64,000 nucleotides of DNA from Cryobacterium sp. PH31-AA6 (GTDB lineage: Bacteria; Actinomycetota; Actinomycetes; Actinomycetales; Microbacteriaceae), in the NCBI RefSeq assembly GCF_030063195.1, contig NZ_JASISS010000002.1, positions 62,001 through 126,000 of the forward strand, in the 5' to 3' direction. Under the pieces are notes generated by a model. It was not told the DNA's origin. It did no database searches and was given only the letters and a program-made list of their open reading frames with translations. Both the position numbers and the translations under genes were made by a program. Positions 17,804-26,382 of the stretch are shown here, piece by piece (position 1 is the first letter of the stretch; each line of letters opens with the position of its first letter).

Positions 17804-19237
17804 TCAGATGCCCAGGTTGGCTTCGAAGTCTCCGGCCTCGAGGCGCTGCTTCATCATGACGAGGAAACGGGAGGCATCCGCGCCGTCGATGATGCGGTGG
17901 TCGTAGGACAGGGCCAGGAAGACCGTGGAACGGATGGCAATCGAGTCGAGGCCGTCGGTGGTGACAACGATCGGCTTCTTGTACACGACGCCGGTGCCCA
18001 GAATCGCGCTCTGCGGCAGGAACACGACGGGGGTGTCGAACAGCGCGCCGCGCGAGCCGGTGTTGGTGAGCGTGAACGTTCCGCCGGACAGCTCATCGGG
18101 CTTGAGCTTGTTGTCGCGGGTGCGCTGGGCCAGGTCCGCGATCTGGGCGGCGAAACCGGCCAGATCGAGCTCGCCGGCATTGCGCACGACCGGGGTCAGC
18201 AGGCCACGCTCGGTGTCCACAGCGATGCTGATGTTCTCCTGGCCGGGGTACACGATCGAGTCGCCGTCGATCGTGGCGTTGATGATCGGGTTGGCCTGGA
18301 GTGCCTCGGCCGCGGCCAGGGCGAAGAACGGCAGGAAGGAGAGCTTGTTGCCGGTCGTGCTGTGGAACTCCGCCTTGACCTTGTCGCGGAGGATCGCAAC
18401 GCGAGTCACATCGACCTCAACCACGGTGGTCAGCTGTGCAGACGACTGCATCGAGATGACCGCGCGCTCGGCGACAACCTTGCGGAGGCGAGACATCGGC
18501 ACCGTTGTGCCACGCAGGGGCGAGACCTCGACGGCGGGTGCCGCAGCGGTCGCGGTGCCGACGGATGCCGTTGACCTGGCCGCTTCGATGTCTTCCTTGC
18601 GGATCCGCCCGCCGACTCCGGTACCGGAGACGGTGGAAAGGTCGATGCCGGCCTCATTGGCCAGCTTCCGCACGATCGGGGTGACGTAGCCGGAGGTGCC
18701 GGCGTGCGAGCCGCGGGACGCGACCGGCTCGGCGACCGCTGCGGGCGCTGCCACGGGCGGGGCAACCACTGCGGGCGGCGCTGCCACGGGCGGGGCAACC
18801 ACTGCGGGCGGCGCTGCCACGGGCGGGGCAACCGCTGCGGGCGGCGCTGCCACGGGGGCGGGCGCTGCAACAGGTGCCGGAGCCTCGGGGGCGGGAGTCG
18901 GCTCGACGGGAGCTGCCGGCGCAGCTTCGGCCGGAGCTGCGGGTGCGGGCTCGGCCGGTGCCTCTGCGGCGGGGGCCGCGGCGGGAGCGGCTGCTGCCGA
19001 ACCGTCGCCGATGGTCACCAGTGGCGTTCCGACCTCGACGGTCTCGTCCTCCTGGACCAGGATGGCCTCGATGATGCCGGCAATGGGGGACGGGATCTCC
19101 GTGTCCACCTTGTCGGTCGATACTTCCAACAGCGGCTCGTCGACTTCGACGTGGTCGCCCACGTTCTTCAGCCAGCGGGTTACCGTACCCTCTGTGACAC
19201 TCTCACCGAGTGCCGGGAGGTTAACGGATTCGCTCAT
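17804..19237 (-). CDS. sucB: Dihydrolipoamide acyltransferase, E2 of 2-oxoacid dehydrogenase (SucB/DlaT-like)
   Basis: 477 aa. One N-terminal lipoyl domain (lipoyl-lysine in EVSTDKVDTEIPSP, about residue 43), then a long Ala/Pro/Val linker with an 11-residue repeat. The peripheral-subunit-binding domain follows (YVTPIVRKLANEAGIDLS, about 190-225), then the catalytic domain ending in SYDHRIIDGADA. In actinobacteria this gene, close to lpd and lipB/lipA, is often named sucB but works as the pyruvate dehydrogenase E2 (DlaT/AceF) in a PDH-ODH assembly. Succinyl versus acetyl preference cannot be told here. It has a strong GAAGGAG site and lies 68 nt after lpdA. Confidence 0.92.
   Translation of the reverse strand: MSESVNLPALGESVTEGTVTRWLKNVGDHVEVDEPLLEVSTDKVDTEIPSPIAGIIEAILVQEDETVEVGTPLVTIGDGSAAAAPAAAPAAEAPAEPAPAAPAEAAPAAPVEPTPAPEAPAPVAAPAPVAAPPAAVAPPVAAPPAVVAPPVAAPPAVVAPPVAAPAAVAEPVASRGSHAGTSGYVTPIVRKLANEAGIDLSTVSGTGVGGRIRKEDIEAARSTASVGTATAAAPAVEVSPLRGTTVPMSRLRKVVAERAVISMQSSAQLTTVVEVDVTRVAILRDKVKAEFHSTTGNKLSFLPFFALAAAEALQANPIINATIDGDSIVYPGQENISIAVDTERGLLTPVVRNAGELDLAGFAAQIADLAQRTRDNKLKPDELSGGTFTLTNTGSRGALFDTPVVFLPQSAILGTGVVYKKPIVVTTDGLDSIAIRSTVFLALSYDHRIIDGADASRFLVMMKQRLEAGDFEANLGI
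18748..18846. repeat. Three 33-bp in-frame repeats in the E2 linker
   Basis: Three direct repeats of 33 bp (18748-18780, 18781-18813, 18814-18846; one substitution in the third) plus a partial fourth copy. They encode a Pro/Ala/Val-rich 11-residue unit of the flexible linker between the lipoyl and subunit-binding domains, so copy number sets linker length. Confidence 0.9.
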
Positions 19238-19305
19238 GCGTTTGTCTCCTTCAAAACCATTTGTCTGTAATTTTCTTACTGAGAGTCTGTGCGCCGGGGA
19301 TTCGG

Positions 19306-20679
19306 CTACATTGCGTGCAGGGGCTTGCCGGCCAGGGCCAGGAAGGCCTCGCCGAGCGCTTCATTCTGGGTGGGGTGCGCGTGCAGGAACGGGGCGATGT
19401 CCTCGGGGTACGCCTCCCAGTTCACAACCAGCTGACCTTCACCGATCAGCTCGCCGACGCGGGCGCCGATCATGTGCACGCCGACGATGGGTCCGTCCAG
19501 GACTCGCACGAGCTTGATCGAACCGCTCGTGCCGAGGATGGAGCTCTTGCCGTTGCCGCCGAGATTGTATTCGTAGCTGGAAATCTTGTCTGCGCCGAAC
19601 TTCTCGGCGGCCTTCGCCTCCGAGTAGCCGACGGAGGCAATCTCGGGGTCACAATAGGTGACCTTCGGGATGTTGAGGTCCTCGACCACGATCGGGTTCA
19701 GACCCGCGATTTCCTCCGCGACGAAGATGCCCTGCTGGAACCCGCGGTGGGCGAGCTGCAGGCCGGGCACGATGTCGCCGACGGCGTAGACGCCGGGAAT
19801 GTTGGTGGCGAGGCGCTCATCGGTGATCACGAAGCCGCGGTCGACGGTGATGCCGACTTCCTCGAACCCCAGTCCGGCGGTCGCAGCTCCGCGGCCGACG
19901 GCCACGAGAAGGAGATCGGCCTCGACCGTGGTGCCGTTCTCGAGGGTGACGACGACGCCGTTCTCGTCCTGGCTGACGCTCTGGAATCGGATACCGAGGG
20001 AGTATTCGATGCCACGCTTGCGGAAGGCACGCTCCAACTGCTTGGAGATGGATTCTTCCTCGTTGGGAACGAGGTGCGGGAGCGCCTCGATGATCGTGAC
20101 CTCGGCGCCGAAGGACTTCCAGACGCTGGCGAATTCGACACCGATCACCCCGCCGCCGAGGACGGCGACCTTGCGGGGCACGTAGTCGAGGTCGAGAGCC
20201 TGCTCACTGGTGATGACCCGTCCGCCAATTTCGAGTCCGGGCAGAGACCGGGAATACGAACCGGTCGCCAGGACAACGTTCTTGCCGACAATGGTGTCCT
20301 CGCCCACCTGCACGGTGGTCGGGGAGATCAGGCGGCCTTCGCCGGCGATGACCGTGATCCCGCGCGCCTTGATCAGACCCTGGAGACCCTTGAACTTGGA
20401 GGCGACGATGCCCTCGCGGAACGCCGTGACGGCCTGCATGTCGATGCCCTCGAACTGCGTCTTCACACCGTACTTGGCCGATTCCCGGCTGACGTCCGCG
20501 ACCTCCGCGGAGTGCAGGAGCGCCTTGGTCGGAATGCAGCCAACGTGGAGGCACGTGCCCCCGAGCTTGCCCTTCTCGATCAGGCCAACGGTGAGGCCCA
20601 GCTGGACCGCACGCAGCGCCGCTGCGTATCCACCGCTTCCTCCACCGAGAACGACAAGGTCAAAATTCTGTTCCGACAC
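19306..20679 (-). CDS. lpdA: Dihydrolipoyl dehydrogenase (E3)
   Basis: 457 aa. It re-oxidises dihydrolipoamide on E2 with NAD+. FAD-binding GGGSGGYAAALRA at the N-terminus, the redox disulfide GGTCLHVGCIP (Cys about 41 and 46), NAD-binding GGGVIGVEFA, and the C-terminal catalytic HAHPTQNEAL. The GTG at 20679 behind GAGGGAG is preferred; an ATG 66 nt upstream would add an unconserved leader. It is upstream of the E2 gene and downstream of pepA on the same strand. In Microbacteriaceae-type genomes the E1 subunits are elsewhere. Confidence 0.95.
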   Translation of the reverse strand: MSEQNFDLVVLGGGSGGYAAALRAVQLGLTVGLIEKGKLGGTCLHVGCIPTKALLHSAEVADVSRESAKYGVKTQFEGIDMQAVTAFREGIVASKFKGLQGLIKARGITVIAGEGRLISPTTVQVGEDTIVGKNVVLATGSYSRSLPGLEIGGRVITSEQALDLDYVPRKVAVLGGGVIGVEFASVWKSFGAEVTIIEALPHLVPNEEESISKQLERAFRKRGIEYSLGIRFQSVSQDENGVVVTLENGTTVEADLLLVAVGRGAATAGLGFEEVGITVDRGFVITDERLATNIPGVYAVGDIVPGLQLAHRGFQQGIFVAEEIAGLNPIVVEDLNIPKVTYCDPEIASVGYSEAKAAEKFGADKISSYEYNLGGNGKSSILGTSGSIKLVRVLDGPIVGVHMIGARVGELIGEGQLVVNWEAYPEDIAPFLHAHPTQNEALGEAFLALAGKPLHAM

Positions 20680-20783
20680 CCAGATACTCCCTCGTGCATC
20701 ACTAACTCGGTTGCCGGGCGTCGTGAAAGACGACACCGCAGGCATTCGCTGAGCGGCAAGCTTATCTCGCCACCTCGACTGTA

Positions 20784-22280
20784 CTACGGGCGTGAAAAGT
20801 CCTCGGCCAGTCGCAGTAACGCCCGGAGCGAAATCCCGGTCGGCCCGGCATTGGTGAAGCCGAAGGCGCTGCCGGTGTTGTGCGCCGGCCCCGCGATGTC
20901 CAGGTGCGCCCAGGGGATCTTCACGGCGTCCTCGCCTTCGCCGCGGGTGCCGACGAATTCGCGGAGGAAAACCCCGGCCAGCAGCATGCCGCCGGCGGAG
21001 TTACCGATCTTGGCATTGGCGATATCGGCGACATCCGAGTTGAGCAGAGGACGGAGCTCGTCCGGCAACGGCATCGGCCAGGCCTGCTCGCCAACCGCCT
21101 TGCCGGCCTCGAGCACCCGGGCGACCATGGTGTCGTCGCCCATCACCGCGTAGTACCGCGTGCCGAGGGCGACGATGGCCGCTCCGGTCAGGGTGGCCAC
21201 GTCGATGATGGCGTCGGGTGCTTCCTCACCGGCGGCGACGAGCCCGTCCGCGAGGACCAGGCGTCCCTCCGCATCGGTGTTGAGCACCTCGACGGTCTGC
21301 CCGCCGCGGATCCGGAGAACGTCGTTGGGCCTGATCGCGGAGCCGGAGGGCATGTTCTCGGCGATGCAGAGCCACGCCGTCACCTTGAGGTTGAGTCCGA
21401 GCCGTGCCGCGGCCAGTGTGGCGGCCAGAACCGTGGCGGCCCCGGTCATGTCGTACTTCATGCCCACCATCGAGGCCGGCGCCTTCAGCGAGAGTCCGCC
21501 GGTGTCGAAGGTGATGCCCTTCCCGACCAGGGCGAGATGCCTTGTCGCCCCCGCCGGTGAATAGGTGACCTTGACCAGTCGTGGCGGACGGGTCGAACCC
21601 TGTCCGACGCCGGTGATCCCACCGAAACCGTCCGCAGCGAGCTGGTCCTCGTCCCACACCCGCACCTCGATCGGCAGGTCGGCTCTCGCGTCGACCGCTT
21701 CGACGGCCAGCCGGGCCAGGGACTCCGGGTAGAGGTCCAACGGGGGAGTGTTGACGAGATCCTTGACCAGGCTCACCGCGTCCGCGATGATGCCGACCCG
21801 GGTCGGCGCGTCGCCCAGATCGAGAGCCGTGAACACCGTGATGTGCTCAGCGGGAAGCTTGGTGGCGGCGAGGGAACTGTGGCGGTAGGTCGTGAACGCG
21901 TACGCGCCCAGAGCCGCACCCTCCAGGACCGCCTCCGCCTCCGCGGCGGTTTCGGTCGGAAACGCGAAGGCGACCGAGGACACGCCGGTGAGCTGGCGGA
22001 CGGCGGACCCTGCGGCGTGGCGGAGCGTGTCCGCCGTGGCCTCCGTGCCGATTCCGATGATGGCGATGCTGCGAGCCGCGCCCACCGCGGCCGGCAGCCG
22101 CACGAGGTGGTCGCGACCGCCCGAGACGCCGAGATCGGCGAGCACGCCGGCCAGACTGGCAAAGGCTGGGTCGGCGAACAGCACGGCGCTGTCGCCGGAG
22201 GACAGCGCCCCGACGACAAGAACGTCGACGGTTGAGTCGAGTGCGGGCTGTGCGGACACGGTAAGGCTGGGAACGGTCAT
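20784..22280 (-). CDS. pepA: Leucyl aminopeptidase (M17)
   Basis: 498 aa, full length. It cleaves N-terminal residues from peptides and acts as a cytosolic hexamer. The M17 catalytic domain shows VGKGITFDTGGLSLKAP (catalytic Lys and Zn-ligand Asp), KYDMTGAATVLA and the signature NTDAEGRLVLADGL with Asp and Glu ligands. TAGCAT lies 6 nt before the ATG (complement 22287-22292), a leaderless layout. The promoter region is shared with the divergent PAC2 gene. Confidence 0.95.
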   Translation of the reverse strand: MTVPSLTVSAQPALDSTVDVLVVGALSSGDSAVLFADPAFASLAGVLADLGVSGGRDHLVRLPAAVGAARSIAIIGIGTEATADTLRHAAGSAVRQLTGVSSVAFAFPTETAAEAEAVLEGAALGAYAFTTYRHSSLAATKLPAEHITVFTALDLGDAPTRVGIIADAVSLVKDLVNTPPLDLYPESLARLAVEAVDARADLPIEVRVWDEDQLAADGFGGITGVGQGSTRPPRLVKVTYSPAGATRHLALVGKGITFDTGGLSLKAPASMVGMKYDMTGAATVLAATLAAARLGLNLKVTAWLCIAENMPSGSAIRPNDVLRIRGGQTVEVLNTDAEGRLVLADGLVAAGEEAPDAIIDVATLTGAAIVALGTRYYAVMGDDTMVARVLEAGKAVGEQAWPMPLPDELRPLLNSDVADIANAKIGNSAGGMLLAGVFLREFVGTRGEGEDAVKIPWAHLDIAGPAHNTGSAFGFTNAGPTGISLRALLRLAEDFSRP

Positions 22281-22375
22281 CCCTTGATGCTACGGGGCAG
22301 CCTGTTCGCTCTCGGCATCACGGCGAGGTGATCGATTCCCCCGACCCACGGATATTGACGTTTAGAGTTAACGAC

Positions 22376-23299
22376 ATGCGCGATCCTGGTGACCTTTATG
22401 AGCTGACCGCGGACGCCGAGGGCGTCCCGGAGGGCCTGCACCTCGTCGCGGGTCTGACCGGCTTCGCGGATGCGGGCGGCGCGGTGTCCCAGTTCACAGA
22501 GTACCTGCGCAATACCCTCGATCATTCGGTGATCGCGGCATTCGACGCCGATGTTCTCCTCGACTATCGGGCGCGTCGCCCGATCATCTATTTCGACCAG
22601 GACCACCTGACCGACTATGAACCGCCGGCGCTCCGGCTCTATCTGGCCAGGGACGAGATCGGCCAGCAGTTCCTGCTCCTGGCCGGCTTCGAACCCGACT
22701 TCCGCTGGGAGCAGTTCACGGCGGCGGTGCTTGAGCTTGCCCGGCGTTTCAAGGTCTCGTCGACAACCTGGGTGCACGCGATCCCGATGCCGGTCCCGCA
22801 TACCCGGCCAATCGGCGTCACCGTGAGCGGCAACCGTTCCGACCTGATCGAGAGCATGTCCGTCTGGCGGCCGCACACGCAGGTCCCCGCCAATGCCCTC
22901 CATCTGGTCGAGTTCCGGCTCCAGGAGAGTGGGGCATCCGTCGTCGGCTTCGTTCTGCTCGTGCCGCACTACCTCTCAGACACCGAGTTCCCGTCGACGG
23001 CGCTCTCGGCTTTGGAGAGCACGAGCGCCGCGACGGGTCTCATCTTTCCGTCCGACCAGCTCAGGGAACAAAACCGCGATTTCGTGGCGCGGATCGACGA
23101 ACAGGTGCACGACAATCCCGAACTCGCCAAGCTCGTCGGGACACTCGAGGAACGCTACGACGCCTATATGGAGGGCAGCACCCTCCGGTCGCCGCTGACG
23201 GACGAGGCCGGAGAGCTGCCCAGCGCGGACGAGATCGCCGCCGAGCTGGAGAATTTCCTCCAGACCCGCCGCAGCCGGGACGACGGCACGCCCGCATAG
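22376..23299 (+). CDS. PAC2-family protein
   Basis: 307 aa. PAC2 (proteasome assembly chaperone-like) fold: VAGLTGFADAGGAVSQF, DYRARRPIIYFD, LLLAGFEPDFRWEQF and the IPMPVPHTRPIGVTVSG segment. The C-terminus is helical with a proposed partner-contact tail. Actinobacterial members are widespread, and a chaperone role for the bacterial proteins is only inferred. The start at 22376 is supported by TAGAGT 7 nt upstream (22363-22368); the in-frame ATG 48 nt earlier precedes this promoter. Confidence 0.88.
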   Translation: MRDPGDLYELTADAEGVPEGLHLVAGLTGFADAGGAVSQFTEYLRNTLDHSVIAAFDADVLLDYRARRPIIYFDQDHLTDYEPPALRLYLARDEIGQQFLLLAGFEPDFRWEQFTAAVLELARRFKVSSTTWVHAIPMPVPHTRPIGVTVSGNRSDLIESMSVWRPHTQVPANALHLVEFRLQESGASVVGFVLLVPHYLSDTEFPSTALSALESTSAATGLIFPSDQLREQNRDFVARIDEQVHDNPELAKLVGTLEERYDAYMEGSTLRSPLTDEAGELPSADEIAAELENFLQTRRSRDDGTPA

Positions 23300-23315
23300 C
23301 ACCGGCCGCCGGAGC

Positions 23316-23340
23316 GGAGCCCATGCCGGCGCAGGGCTCC
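23316..23340 (+). terminator. Possible terminator hairpin after the PAC2 gene
   Basis: GGAGCCC (23316-23322) pairs with GGGCTCC (23334-23340) around an 11-nt loop, 16 nt after the PAC2 stop. No U-tract follows; the tandem repeat begins at the next base. Confidence 0.45.
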
Positions 23341-23448
23341 GAGCAGGTTGAGGACCCTGAGCAGGTTGAGGACCCTGAGCAGGTTGAGGACCCTGAGCAG
23401 GTTGAGGACCCTGAGCAGGTTGAGGACCCTGAGCAGGTTGAGGACCCT
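23341..23448. repeat. Six perfect 18-bp tandem repeats
   Basis: The unit GAGCAGGTTGAGGACCCT is repeated six times without any mismatch, followed by a partial copy that runs into the promoter of the MFS gene. The 18-bp period is a multiple of three, so long frames stay open through it on both strands, but nothing supports translation. A related stretch (GAGGCAGGTTGAGGAAC, about 8523) lies just before glnE. Confidence 0.95.
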
Positions 23449-23468
23449 GAGCCGGTATGTTAGGGGCA

Positions 23469-24803
23469 ATGAACTCGCGTCGCTCCTGGTTGATCTTCGC
23501 GATCGGTTCGTTCGCATACCTCTCGGCCGTCATGCAGCGTTCGTCGCTGGGAGTGGCAGGTGTCGCCGCGACGGAGCGATTCGGCGGCTCGGCCGCGGTG
23601 CTCTCCAGCCTCGCGGTGGTCCAGCTGGTCGTCTACGCCGCGGCGCAGGTCCCTGTGGGCGTCCTGATCGACCGATATGGTCCCCGCGTGCTGGTCATCT
23701 CCGGAACCGCGCTCATGGTCGGCGGACAGCTCACCCTGGCCTTCGCGCCGACCATCGGGGTGGCCGTGGTCGGCCGCATCCTGGTTGGAGCGGGCGACGC
23801 CACCATCTTCATCTCGATGATCCGGCTGGTCTCGTCCTGGTTCACGGGCCGCAAGGTGCCGCAGCTCTCCCAGTGGCTCGGCAACATCGGCCAATTGGGC
23901 CAGGTCATGTCGGCCGTGCCCCTGGCCTGGGTGCTGCACACCTGGGGCTGGACCACCGCGTTCGTGTCAGCGGCATCAGTCGCGGTCGTCGCGCTCGTCG
24001 TCGTGATCGCGGTCGTGCAGGACCGGCCTCCCGGCAGCACCGCAGAGGACCGCCCGACGAGTTGGGCTGCGGCGCTCGCTCTGCTGAAACACAGCTTCAA
24101 GCGGCCGGGTACGCAGCTGGGCTTCTGGTCGCACTACGTCACCCAGTCCTCCGGAACCGTGTTCACTCTGCTCTGGGGCTTCCCCTTCATGGTTTACGGC
24201 CTCGGCTATGAGGCCTCGTTCGCGGCCGGGATGCTCATGGTGTTGGTCGGGGCCGGGATGATTGCCGGGCCCATCCTCGGAATCCTGACGGCACGGTATC
24301 CGTTGCGGCGCAGCAACATCGTGCTCGGCTGCGTTGCCCTGATGGGCACGGCGTGGGCGGTCGTGCTCCTCTGGCCGGGGACGCCCCCGCTGTGGCTGAT
24401 CGTCTTGCTGCTGGTCGCGCTTGGGGTCGGCGGGCCGGGGTCGTTGATCGGATTCGATTTCGCTCGCACCTTCAACCCGCAGCGCAGCCACGGCTCCGCC
24501 AACGGCGTGGTCAATGTGGGCGGCTTCACCGCCAGCTTCGTCATGGTATTCCTGATCGGCCTGCTGCTCGACCTTCAGGACGGCTGGCGGGTCGCCGCCG
24601 GCGGCGCAAGCAACCTCTATTCGCTGGACTCGTTCCGGGTGGCGTTTTCGGTGCAGTACCTGGTGATTGGACTCGGCGTCGTCTTCCTGCTGCGAGCCAG
24701 AGCCCGCACCCGCCGCCAGCTCTCGGACGACGACGGAATCGTGGTCGCCCCGATCTGGGTGGCCGTAGCTCGCGCCTGGCACAGGCGACGACGGCCGGAG
24801 TAG
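23469..24803 (+). CDS. MFS transporter
   Basis: 444 aa with about 12 hydrophobic segments. The loop between helices 2 and 3 carries the MFS motif A form VGVLIDRYGPRVLV (G-x3-D-R-x-G-x-R). The N-terminus is short and the C-terminal tail basic. The substrate is not identifiable; the closest look is to nitrate/sugar-phosphate-type single-component MFS proteins, but this is weak. The start is set at the second ATG, with TATGTT 7 nt before it (23456-23461). That -10 box directly follows the 18-bp repeat tract, which may therefore affect its expression. Confidence 0.88.
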   Translation: MNSRRSWLIFAIGSFAYLSAVMQRSSLGVAGVAATERFGGSAAVLSSLAVVQLVVYAAAQVPVGVLIDRYGPRVLVISGTALMVGGQLTLAFAPTIGVAVVGRILVGAGDATIFISMIRLVSSWFTGRKVPQLSQWLGNIGQLGQVMSAVPLAWVLHTWGWTTAFVSAASVAVVALVVVIAVVQDRPPGSTAEDRPTSWAAALALLKHSFKRPGTQLGFWSHYVTQSSGTVFTLLWGFPFMVYGLGYEASFAAGMLMVLVGAGMIAGPILGILTARYPLRRSNIVLGCVALMGTAWAVVLLWPGTPPLWLIVLLLVALGVGGPGSLIGFDFARTFNPQRSHGSANGVVNVGGFTASFVMVFLIGLLLDLQDGWRVAAGGASNLYSLDSFRVAFSVQYLVIGLGVVFLLRARARTRRQLSDDDGIVVAPIWVAVARAWHRRRRPE

Positions 24804-24908
24804 GTCTATCCTGGCTTGCCTCTTACACAAAGCATGCAATAATTGTCAATAGGGCCCGTTCTGGTCCTGGGAGCACTGACAATCTTGTCTCTGCGATTAG
24901 CCCGGGAC

Positions 24909-24937
24909 TTGACATGGGTCCTAGTACTGCCCAAAAT
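24909..24937 (+). promoter_or_regulatory. Housekeeping promoter of sigA
   Basis: TTGACA (24909-24914), a 17-nt spacer, then CAAAAT (24932-24937). This is one of the clearest -35/-10 pairs in the window. It gives a leader of about 90 nt before sigA in an otherwise gene-free stretch of 230 nt (24804-25033). Confidence 0.65.
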
Positions 24938-25033
24938 CCACACTGCCCAGGTGTCAATCCGGCCGTCTCTACTTGGCCGTGATCGCCCTGGCAGCGCCGC
25001 CGGCGACAGCGCCACGGCATGAGAGGTGTTCGA

Positions 25034-26374
25034 ATGGCAACCCGCACAAAATCCGAGCCAAGCGAAGAAACTACAGCGGCCACGCCCGACGTGGCAGCGC
25101 CCGATTCTGCGGCCAAGGCGCCGGCCAAGGCGACTGCGGCTAAGACCCCGGCCGTGAAGAAGCCCGTCACCAAGGCCGCCGCCGCGAAGGCCGCTGCCGC
25201 CCTGGCCGCAGAGGCCGCCGGAGAGAAGCCCGCACCGCGCAAGCGCGCCGCGGCCACCAAGACCAAGGGCAAGGCGGCGGCGGGGTCCGATGACCACGAC
25301 GAGCATGCTGCCGGCGAAGACGCAGATTCAGACGACGACGACGCCGAGGAACGCAAGAAGCGCGCGGCCGCGGCCGAACCGCTGCCCAGCGGTGCCCTGG
25401 TGCTCTCACTCGTTGACGACGACGACGAAGTCCCGGTCTACTCGAGCGCGATCACCGGCGCGACCGCTGACCCCGTCAAGGACTACCTCAAGCAGATCGG
25501 AAAGGTCGCGCTCCTGAACGCGGCCGAAGAGGTCGAACTCGCCATGCGGATTGAGGCCGGACTCTTCGCTGAGGACAAGCTGGCCGTCATGAGCGACGCG
25601 GAGAAGAAGAGTGCGCTCGGCCGCGAACTCCTGTGGGTAGCGAAGGACGGCGCCCGCGCCAAGAGCCACCTCCTGGGTGCCAACCTCCGCCTCGTCGTCT
25701 CCCTCGCCAAGCGCTACACGGGTCGTGGGATGCAGTTCCTCGACCTGATCCAGGAGGGAAACCTGGGCCTGATCCGTGCCGTCGAGAAGTTCGACTACAC
25801 GAAGGGCTTCAAGTTCTCCACCTATGCCACCTGGTGGATCCGCCAGGCGATCACCCGGGCGATGGCCGACCAGGCCCGCACAATCCGCATCCCGGTGCAC
25901 ATGGTCGAGGTCATCAACAAGCTGGCCCGCGTGCAGCGCCAGATGCTGCAGGATCTGGGCCGCGAGCCTACCCCCGAAGAACTCAGCCGTGAACTGGACA
26001 TGACGCCGGAGAAGGTCGTCGAGGTCCAGAAGTACGGCCGCGAACCTATTTCGCTGCACACCCCCCTCGGCGAGGACGGCGACAGCGAATTCGGCGACCT
26101 GATCGAGGACACCGAGGCCGTCGTGCCGGCGGACGCCGTCGGCTTCACGATGCTGCAGAAGCAGCTGGAAAGCCTGCTTGACTCTCTGTCGGAGCGTGAG
26201 GCCGGCGTGATCCGGATGCGTTTCGGCCTCGGCGATGGCATGCCGAAGACCCTCGATCAGATCGGTGACACGTTCGGCGTGACGCGTGAGCGCATCCGTC
26301 AGATCGAATCGAAGACGATGGCCAAGCTGCGTCACCCGTCACGGTCGCAGTCACTACGCGACTACCTGGAATAG
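25034..26374 (+). CDS. sigA: Principal RNA polymerase sigma factor
   Basis: 446 aa. It directs RNA polymerase to housekeeping promoters. The first about 130 residues are an Ala/Lys-rich then Asp/Glu-rich region 1.1-type extension, as in actinobacterial SigA/HrdB. Region 1.2 starts at [11 protein letters not shown]. Region 2 has [22 protein letters not shown] and [14 protein letters not shown]. Region 4 ends with [18 protein letters not shown]. The ATG at 25034 has GAGAGG 7 nt upstream, better than the GTG 15 nt earlier. murT starts 8 nt after the stop, so peptidoglycan genes may be read with sigA. Confidence 0.97.
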   Translation: MATRTKSEPSEETTAATPDVAAPDSAAKAPAKATAAKTPAVKKPVTKAAAAKAAAALAAEAAGEKPAPRKRAAATKTKGKAAAGSDDHDEHAAGEDADSDDDDAEERKKRAAAAEPLPSGALVLSLVDDDDEVPVYSSAITGATADPVKDYLKQIGKVALLNAAEEVELAMRIEAGLFAEDKLAVMSDAEKKSALGRELLWVAKDGARAKSHLLGANLRLVVSLAKRYTGRGMQFLDLIQEGNLGLIRAVEKFDYTKGFKFSTYATWWIRQAITRAMADQARTIRIPVHMVEVINKLARVQRQMLQDLGREPTPEELSRELDMTPEKVVEVQKYGREPISLHTPLGEDGDSEFGDLIEDTEAVVPADAVGFTMLQKQLESLLDSLSEREAGVIRMRFGLGDGMPKTLDQIGDTFGVTRERIRQIESKTMAKLRHPSRSQSLRDYLE

Positions 26375-26382
26375 GTCGCCGC

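Noticed and set aside
23341-23448. CRISPR array
   Set aside because: The repeats are directly contiguous with no spacers and no cas genes are near.
23348-24211. Protein made from the 18-bp repeats (an EQVEDP or RLRTLS type peptide run)
   Set aside because: The frames stay open only because the period is a multiple of three, and they overlap the real MFS gene in the wrong frame.
24878-24889. GACAA-TC-TTGTC inverted repeat upstream of sigA
   Set aside because: Five-bp arms are expected by chance and no other support was found.
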